From assembly GCA_963754445.1 (NCBI GenBank), contig CAVWFT010000002.1:1116001-1180000 (forward strand): a DNA stretch of 64,000 bases. The letters are read 5' to 3'. Source of the DNA: Bog-473 sp963754445. Its GTDB lineage: Bacteria > Actinomycetota > Acidimicrobiia > Acidimicrobiales > RAAP-2. Positions 59,194-64,000 of the stretch are shown here, piece after piece (the stretch's first letter is position 1; every line of letters starts with the position of its first letter). Under the pieces are notes generated by a model. It made no database searches. It was not told where the DNA came from and saw only the letters and a list, made by a program, of their open reading frames with translations. The translations under genes and the position numbers were made by a program.

Positions 59194-59673
59194 GTGGTCG
59201 CGGAGTGGCCGGCCGGGTTCGCCGATCTGCGTCTGGGTACAGGCTGTCCGATGTGCCGGCGGTCCGAGGAGGACCTCGGGCCGCATGGCCTGCGGGTGTT
59301 CGAGGGCCGATGGTCCGACGCCGTGCTCGGCCGGCACCCGGCCCGTCCCGGCTACACCATCGTCGTGTGGAAGGGCCGTCATGTGGTCGAGCCCGGCGAG
59401 TTGACACCCGAGGAGGCAGCCGGTTTCTGGAGTGAGGTGGCCCGGGTCGCCGACGCCGTCGAGGCGCAGTACGAGCCGGTGAAGATGAACTGGCTGCACC
59501 TCGGCAACGGCGTGCCCCACCTGCACGTGCACCTGGTGCCCCGACCGCTCGACGATCCGTGCGCCGGGGGACCGCTCGAGCCCGAGGCCTTGTTCCAGTC
59601 GCTCGTTGCGCCGCTCGCCGACGACGAGTTGCAGCTGCAGGGCGCCCGTCTGCGCGCCCGTCTCGAGGGCTGA
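59194..59673 (+). CDS. HIT-family nucleotide hydrolase
   Basis: A 159-residue histidine-triad protein. The triad is NGVPHLHVHLVPR (about 105-117; catalytic middle His). An N-terminal CPMC pair could bind zinc. Start GTG 59194, 11 bases after hemL, so likely the last gene of the heme run. The substrate is probably an adenine nucleotide or aminoacyl adenylate, by family. Confidence 0.88.
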   Translation: MVAEWPAGFADLRLGTGCPMCRRSEEDLGPHGLRVFEGRWSDAVLGRHPARPGYTIVVWKGRHVVEPGELTPEEAAGFWSEVARVADAVEAQYEPVKMNWLHLGNGVPHLHVHLVPRPLDDPCAGGPLEPEALFQSLVAPLADDELQLQGARLRARLEG

Positions 59674-59750
59674 ACGGTCGCGAAGGGCTGAACGGTCGCG
59701 AAGGGCCGAACGGACCGGAGGGCTGAACGGACCGGAGGCTGAACGACCGC
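59667..59750. repeat. 18-bp tandem repeat after the HIT gene
   Basis: GGGCTGAACGGTCGCGAA occurs at 59667-59684 and 59685-59702, followed by two diverged copies to about 59750. The first copy includes the HIT stop codon. Confidence 0.85.
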
Positions 59751-59791
59751 CGCCCGGGGACACCACCCGAGATCGAGGTCATGTCGATGAG

Positions 59792-59797
59792 TACGCT
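59792..59797 (+). promoter_or_regulatory. -10 element TACGCT, leaderless start
   Basis: TACGCT lies 5 bases before GTG 59803 and 8 before GTG 59806, the two possible starts of the APH-like gene. Confidence 0.55.
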
Positions 59798-59802
59798 CCT
59801 GC

Positions 59803-60567
59803 GTGGTGGAGCTCCTCGCTGAAGGGCGCAACGCCCAGGTGTACGCCTACGGCGCGGGCCGGGTGCTCAAGCTCGACCGGCCCGAGTGGACGGGGCTCTC
59901 GCCGTTCGAAGCCGAGATGCTGGTCCTGCTTTCCGACGCCGGATTGCCCGTCCCGCGTTCTCACGGCGCGGTCACGGTCGAGGGCCGCAGCGGCGTCGTG
60001 CTCGACCGGGTGGACGGTGCGCCGCTGGAAGACCTCGTGGCGACGTCGTCGGCGGGGCAGCTCGACGCACTGGCCGAGCAGTTCCTCGCGCTGCAGGCGC
60101 AGATCAATGCCGCCACGGTCCCGGGTCTGCCTGCGTTGGTGCCCCGGCTGGCCCGGGAGGTCGAGTCGACGGCGACGAACCCAGCGGCCCGGGCCGAGCG
60201 CCTCGACCTGCTCCACGAACTCGACGACGGCTCGCACGGGGTGTGCCACTTCGACTTTCACCCCGGCAACGTGTTGGTCGGCCCCGGGGGTTGGGTGGTC
60301 ATCGACTGGCTGACCGTGGCCGCCGGCCCCGCCGCGGCGGACCTGGCGCGCACCCTGGTGCTGCGGGGCCGGCAGCGCACCGGGGCCCAGGCGACCTTCA
60401 TGCAGGCCGTCCGGCGGAGGGCCACGGGCGGGCGCGGCATCGACGGAGAGGTGCTCGACGCCTGGGTGCGCGTGGTGGCGGCCGGCCGTCTCGGTGAGGG
60501 CTTCGACGGCGAGGAGGCCGCCTGGTTGGCCCGGGTGGCCGACGGCGAGTTCCGTCTCTGCGCGTGA
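59803..60567 (+). CDS. APH-family phosphotransferase
   Basis: A 254-residue small-molecule kinase of the aminoglycoside phosphotransferase/choline kinase fold. Nucleotide-loop region LAEGRNAQVYAYGAGRVLKL, catalytic loop HFDFHPGN (about 149-156, catalytic Asp151), and metal Asp in VIDW (about 168). It has no resistance-gene features; the substrate could be a sugar, amino alcohol or antibiotic. The stop is close to the convergent L,D-transpeptidase gene (19-base gap). Confidence 0.87.
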   Translation: MVELLAEGRNAQVYAYGAGRVLKLDRPEWTGLSPFEAEMLVLLSDAGLPVPRSHGAVTVEGRSGVVLDRVDGAPLEDLVATSSAGQLDALAEQFLALQAQINAATVPGLPALVPRLAREVESTATNPAARAERLDLLHELDDGSHGVCHFDFHPGNVLVGPGGWVVIDWLTVAAGPAAADLARTLVLRGRQRTGAQATFMQAVRRRATGGRGIDGEVLDAWVRVVAAGRLGEGFDGEEAAWLARVADGEFRLCA

Positions 60568-60586
60568 TCTCCGTGCGTCCGGTGAC

Positions 60587-62092
60587 TCAGAACGAGCGGA
60601 TGACCGAGTCAGGACCCATGACGATGACCGGATGCAGGGCCGGGTTGAGCCAGTCGAGCACCTGGTCGAGATCTCCGAGGGGGAGCGAGACGCACCCCGC
60701 CGTGGGCTGGCCCGTGTCGGCGTGCAAGAAGATGCCCGAACCGTAAGCACCGGCCGGTGGTGTGTTGAAGTCGATCACCGCCATGGAGGGGTAGGCGTTG
60801 CCCTCGGTCCAGAGCGCCTCGGAGTCGGCGCCATAGGGCGGGGTGGTGCCACAGGGCGCGGTCTCGAAGGTGTTGTAGGTCGGGCTGGACGGGTCCTCGT
60901 CCCACCAGTCGCCGCACACGAGCTGGTGGTACGGGAACTGCGTCCCCGGATCGGGCTCGGTCCCGTACATGGTGGGGCCGAAGGCGTAGAGGCCCTCGGG
61001 CGTTGTGTCGTCGCCCTCGACCCGGCTCAGCGCGGGCAGCCAGCCGTTGGCCCCGTCGACGGCGGGCATGGCCGGCAGGGCCTGGTACCAGCCGCTGCCG
61101 TCGTTCTCCCAGCTCGTCAATGTGGCCGTGGTGCTCGAGGCATCGGGCGCGTCGACGGTGACAACCTGGCGGGCGCCCGAGGTCGAAGCCAGCTGGTCCA
61201 CCAGCAGCGGGGTGATGTCCGTGGTGGCCGAGCCCTCGAAGGGCGCCTGGCCCAAGCTGAAGACCCCGCCGTCGGCCCCGACCATCCAGTACCCGTCCCC
61301 GGAGGGCACCACGGCCATGCCGACCATCGGTTGGTTGAGCCGGATGGAGCCGGTCGAGCCCCAGAAAGCGGCGTCGCCGTAGGCGAAGATGCCCCCGTCG
61401 GCGGCCACCAGCCAGTAACCCGAGCCGGTCGGTGCCGCGGCCATCCCGACCACGGGCTGGTTGAGCCGGATGGAACCGGTCGAGCCCAAGAAAGCGGCGT
61501 CGCCGTAGGCGAAGATGCCCCCGTCGGCGGCCACCAGCCAGTAGCCCGACCCGCCCGCCGCCGGAGTCATGCCGACCACGGGCTGGTTCAGACGCAGGGA
61601 GCCGGTCGAACCCCAGAAGGCGGCGTCGCCGTAGGCGAAGATCCCCCCGTCGGCGGCCACCAGCCAGTACCCGTTCCCGTCGTGCGTGGCGGCCATGCCG
61701 ACGATGGGCTTGTTGAGGGCCAACCCCCCGGCCGAGCCCCGGAACGAGGCGTCGCCGAAGCTGAAGACGCCGCCGTCACTGGCGACGAGCCAGTACCCCT
61801 TGCCGTCGGGCGTGGCCGCCATGCCGACGACCGGCGCGTCGAGTGGCTGTCCGCGCATGGACCCGTAGGACACGGCGTCGCCGAAGGGGAAGACGGCGCC
61901 GGTGGACGAGGCCACCCAGTAGCCGCCACCGTCGGGTGTGGGTGCGATGGCGACCGCCGTCTGCGCCGCCGTCGACGGCGCAGCCGAGGCGGCGGGGCTC
62001 GAGACGTCCGGGCAGGCCACGAGGAGGGCGCCCAGGACGGTGAGTGCGGCGAGCCGCGCCGTCCATGCCCGCAGGCGGACCGAGTGTCGCAC
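60587..62092 (-). CDS. Secreted repeat protein with C-terminal L,D-transpeptidase-like domain
   Basis: A 501-residue secreted protein. Signal peptide (about 1-27; LGALLVACP resembles a lipobox). Six 42-residue repeats of the GYWLVAADGGIFAYGDAxFxGS type at 57-308. The last about 110 residues hold a YkuD-like L,D-transpeptidase motif: GIFLHADTGQPTAGCVSLP with His457 and the catalytic Cys467 in the usual HX14-17[ST]xGC order. Such domains cross-link peptidoglycan through 3-3 bonds. The repeat half may bind wall or substrate. GTG start at 62092. Confidence 0.85.
   Translation of the reverse strand: MRHSVRLRAWTARLAALTVLGALLVACPDVSSPAASAAPSTAAQTAVAIAPTPDGGGYWVASSTGAVFPFGDAVSYGSMRGQPLDAPVVGMAATPDGKGYWLVASDGGVFSFGDASFRGSAGGLALNKPIVGMAATHDGNGYWLVAADGGIFAYGDAAFWGSTGSLRLNQPVVGMTPAAGGSGYWLVAADGGIFAYGDAAFLGSTGSIRLNQPVVGMAAAPTGSGYWLVAADGGIFAYGDAAFWGSTGSIRLNQPMVGMAVVPSGDGYWMVGADGGVFSLGQAPFEGSATTDITPLLVDQLASTSGARQVVTVDAPDASSTTATLTSWENDGSGWYQALPAMPAVDGANGWLPALSRVEGDDTTPEGLYAFGPTMYGTEPDPGTQFPYHQLVCGDWWDEDPSSPTYNTFETAPCGTTPPYGADSEALWTEGNAYPSMAVIDFNTPPAGAYGSGIFLHADTGQPTAGCVSLPLGDLDQVLDWLNPALHPVIVMGPDSVIRSF
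61169..61924. repeat. Six 126-bp coding repeats (42 residues each)
   Basis: Six consecutive 42-residue units begin GYW and contain DGG.F..GDA. The inner units (3-5) are nearly identical in DNA, so recent duplication or recombination is likely. Confidence 0.9.
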
Positions 62093-62282
62093 GCTCTCAG
62101 GCTAGGAGGGCCGATCGAGCGCGCACGCGCCGTGGCCCCGCCGGCGCGCGGGCCCACCGGGGCTGCGTACGCTCAACCCCGGTGGAGCTGGAGACCCGTG
62201 AACCCGGCGCCTCGATCGGCCGAGACGGCCTCCGCGCCACCCGCCGCGCGGTGACCGCCGCCGGGGTGCGGATGGTCGCCTG

Positions 62283-63101
62283 ATGCCCGTCGGAGCCTTC
62301 CACGGCGCGGCGCGTTATTACGCCGCCGGCCGTCCGCCCTACGCTCCCGGCTTGCGCGACGCGCTGGTCGCCGAACTCGGTCTCGACGGCCGCGGTCGGC
62401 TGGTCGACGTCGGGTGCGGTCCGGGGACGATCGCCCTCTTGGTGGCCGACCTCTTCGCAGAGGTGGTCGGCCTCGATCCCGAACCCGAGATGCTCGACGA
62501 GGCCCGCCTGGCCGCCGCGCGAGCGGGATGGCCCGACATCAGGTGGATCGAGGGCGTGGCCGAGGACCTCGCGGCACCGGCGCTCGGTCTCAGACCCAGC
62601 CGGGTGGTGACGTTCGGGCAGTCGTTCCATCGCACCGATCGGCGCCGCGCCGCCGAGGCCGCCTACGACCTGCTCGAACCGGGCGGCGCCATGGTCCTGA
62701 TCAGCCATGCCGTCGACGGCCGGCCCGTCCCGCTGGGCCCGGGCTGGCCGGCGATCCCTCACGACGAGGTGCGCGCCTTGATCACCGACTATCTGGGCGA
62801 CGTGGTGCCGCCGCCAGGAGGTGGAACGGCGGCGGTCCAGCGTTGGGAGGAGTCGGTGCGCGCGACCCGCTTCGGTGCACCACGGCTGCGCTACGTCCCG
62901 GGCGTCCCCGACTATGTCCGTAACGAGGATTCGGTGGTGGCCAACTATTTCTCGATGTCCTACGCCGCCCCGCCGCGCTTCGGCGCCCGGCGTGACGCCT
63001 TCGAGACCGATCTGCGGGCCCTGCTGCGGACCCGCTCGCCCGAAGGGCTGTTCTGGGACTGGCCGGGCGACACCGAGATCGTCGTGGCCGTGCGCTCCTG
63101 A
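62283..63101 (+). CDS. Class I SAM-dependent methyltransferase
   Basis: A 272-residue methyltransferase. Motif I VDVGCGPGTIALLVADLF, motif II VVGLDPEPEMLDEARLAA, motif III/IV RVVTFGQSFHRTDRRRAAEAAYDLLEPGGAMVL. It resembles the UbiE/COQ5-type and small-molecule O-/N-methyltransferases. Substrate unknown. ATG 62283. Convergent with the geranylgeranyl-reductase-type gene. Confidence 0.88.
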   Translation: MPVGAFHGAARYYAAGRPPYAPGLRDALVAELGLDGRGRLVDVGCGPGTIALLVADLFAEVVGLDPEPEMLDEARLAAARAGWPDIRWIEGVAEDLAAPALGLRPSRVVTFGQSFHRTDRRRAAEAAYDLLEPGGAMVLISHAVDGRPVPLGPGWPAIPHDEVRALITDYLGDVVPPPGGGTAAVQRWEESVRATRFGAPRLRYVPGVPDYVRNEDSVVANYFSMSYAAPPRFGARRDAFETDLRALLRTRSPEGLFWDWPGDTEIVVAVRS

Positions 63102-63175
63102 GCCGGCGTCCGCCGGCGCCCAGAGCGCCGAGCGTGTGTCGTGCCTGTTGAACCCCGAACGGTCCGTGGGCGGGA

Positions 63176-64000
63176 TCAGGCGGCGGAGCTCTCGAGCCCC
63201 TCGGTGTCGGGCAGCAGCCGGGACACCAGCTCGAGGACCCGGTAGCCCAGCTCGGCGGGACCGCTGGCATCGGGACGCATGAGATTGGCCATGATGCGCA
63301 GCAGGGCGTTCATCAGCACCTCGGAGCGCATCCCCAGGCTGACACACAGCTTCATCGCCTCGGGGTGCGAGATCAGGTGCACGAACGTCCGAGCCACCTT
63401 GTAATACGGCCCGTACGCTGCGTTGAGCTCCCGCTCGTAGTCCTCGAGCGCGCTTGCCCCGGCGCCGGTCAGGGCGTGCCCGAGGGCGGAGGCGGCCAGA
63501 CGGCCCGTCTCGTAGCCGTAGGCAATCCCTTCGCCGTTGAACGGATTGATGGCCCCGCTCGCGTCGCCCGCCACCAGCACGTTGCCCCCGGCCCGCGGGC
63601 CGACCGACAGCCCCATCGGCAGCTTGCCCCCGGTGGCCGGACCGCAGCTGGCCTCGGGCGTCAGGCCCCACGACTCGGGGGCGTAGGCCACGAACGTGTC
63701 CATCAGGTGCGAGGTGTTGACGCCCTTCCAGCGGGCCTCGGTGGAGAGGAGGCCGACACCGACGTTGACCCGCCCGTCGCCCATGGGGAAGATCCAGCCG
63801 TACCCGGGCACCACGTTGCCCTCGGCGTCGCGGATGTCGAGGTGCGACTCGATGAACGGGTCGTCGTGGCGCTCCGAGCGGTAATAGCCGCGTAGGGCCA
63901 TGCCCATCGGCAGCTCGCGCCGGCGCGCCGTCCCGAGCATGCGGCCGATGCGCGAGTTCGATCCGTCGGCCACGACCACGTAGCGGCCCCGGACCGCCCG
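63176..64000 (-). CDS. Geranylgeranyl reductase-family FAD oxidoreductase, 3' part
   Basis: The C-terminal part (about 275 residues in view) of a flavoprotein; the 5' end is outside the window. VVADGSNSRIGRMLG, GYGWIFPMGDGRVNVGVGLLS and VAGDASGAINPFNGEGIAYGYETGRLAA (FAD-binding GD motif) are typical of the geranylgeranyl reductase/MenJ branch. It saturates prenyl chains, perhaps of menaquinone or archaeol-like lipids. The gene is cut by the window edge only. Confidence 0.88.
   Translation of the reverse strand, partial: RAVRGRYVVVADGSNSRIGRMLGTARRRELPMGMALRGYYRSERHDDPFIESHLDIRDAEGNVVPGYGWIFPMGDGRVNVGVGLLSTEARWKGVNTSHLMDTFVAYAPESWGLTPEASCGPATGGKLPMGLSVGPRAGGNVLVAGDASGAINPFNGEGIAYGYETGRLAASALGHALTGAGASALEDYERELNAAYGPYYKVARTFVHLISHPEAMKLCVSLGMRSEVLMNALLRIMANLMRPDASGPAELGYRVLELVSRLLPDTEGLESSAA

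Overview
The window is high-GC chromosomal DNA of an actinobacterium, most likely of the class Acidimicrobiia. Supporting signs are a MshA-type mycothiol glycosyltransferase, an F420-type luciferase-like oxidoreductase, an NDMA-dependent (mycofactocin-type) alcohol dehydrogenase, a Rex-hemA-hemC-cobA/hemD-hemB-hemL block, an actinobacterial SOS box, many GTG starts and several apparently leaderless starts, and a secreted protein built of YWLVA.DGG.F.FGDA repeats. The class is inferred from gene content; no 16S gene is present.

Regions. 0.2-1.6 kb: an FAD oxidoreductase. 1.8-9.3 kb: a signalling block with a metallo-beta-lactamase-fold hydrolase, a cyclic-nucleotide-binding protein, a receiver-HTH-class III cyclase fusion, an orphan ABC ATPase, a histidine kinase, a lone receiver and a NarL-type regulator. 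9.4-11.2 kb: a Thr-rich membrane protein and an LLM oxidoreductase. 11.28 kb: tRNA-Lys(TTT), the left edge of a 7.1-kb integrated element bounded by exact 40-bp direct repeats (11318-11357 and 18439-18478). The element carries a tyrosine integrase, a serine recombinase, a winged-helix Rep-like protein, an excisionase, a TTAACGT repeat cluster, a zinc-ribbon/lipoprotein pair, an XRE regulator and a decayed right half. 18.9-25.7 kb: a lipoprotein, an ArsR/SRPBCC operon with its own operator, two alpha/beta hydrolases, a dimethylformamidase-like protein and a gamma carbonic anhydrase. 25.8-31.4 kb: a UvrD-HRDC helicase, a HAD hydrolase, SOS-controlled dinB and a VOC protein. 31.5-37.5 kb: a CoA-transferase, a solute-binding protein, a GH63-like glycosidase, the NDMA-ADH and a DUF4395 protein. 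37.6-40.3 kb: two unusual citrate synthases (CBS-fused and HTH-fused) read divergently. 40.4-47.3 kb: a YncE-like lipoprotein, a SufS-like aminotransferase, a large SpoIIE phosphatase, a frameshifted TraR/DksA protein and superoxide dismutase. 47.6-60.6 kb: mainly plus-strand housekeeping genes (XRE, mshA, YbjN, a frameshifted proC, SAM hydrolase, rex, the heme genes, HIT and an APH-like kinase). 60.6-64 kb: a repeat-L,D-transpeptidase, a methyltransferase and the 3' part of a geranylgeranyl-reductase-family gene.

How the parts work together. The 1.8-9.3 kb block could form a closed circuit: the kinase feeds receivers, one receiver is fused to a cyclase, and a divergently read neighbour encodes a cNMP-binding protein coupled to a hydrolase that could be a phosphodiesterase. 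The citrate synthase pair looks like a metabolic enzyme with an adenylate-sensing module beside a paralogue turned DNA-binding regulator. Rex and the heme genes join redox sensing to tetrapyrrole synthesis from glutamyl-tRNA to uroporphyrinogen III and the precorrin-2/siroheme branch. Two apparent frameshifts (proC, TraR/DksA) may be assembly errors or real lesions. Several intergenic regions hold short tandem repeats.
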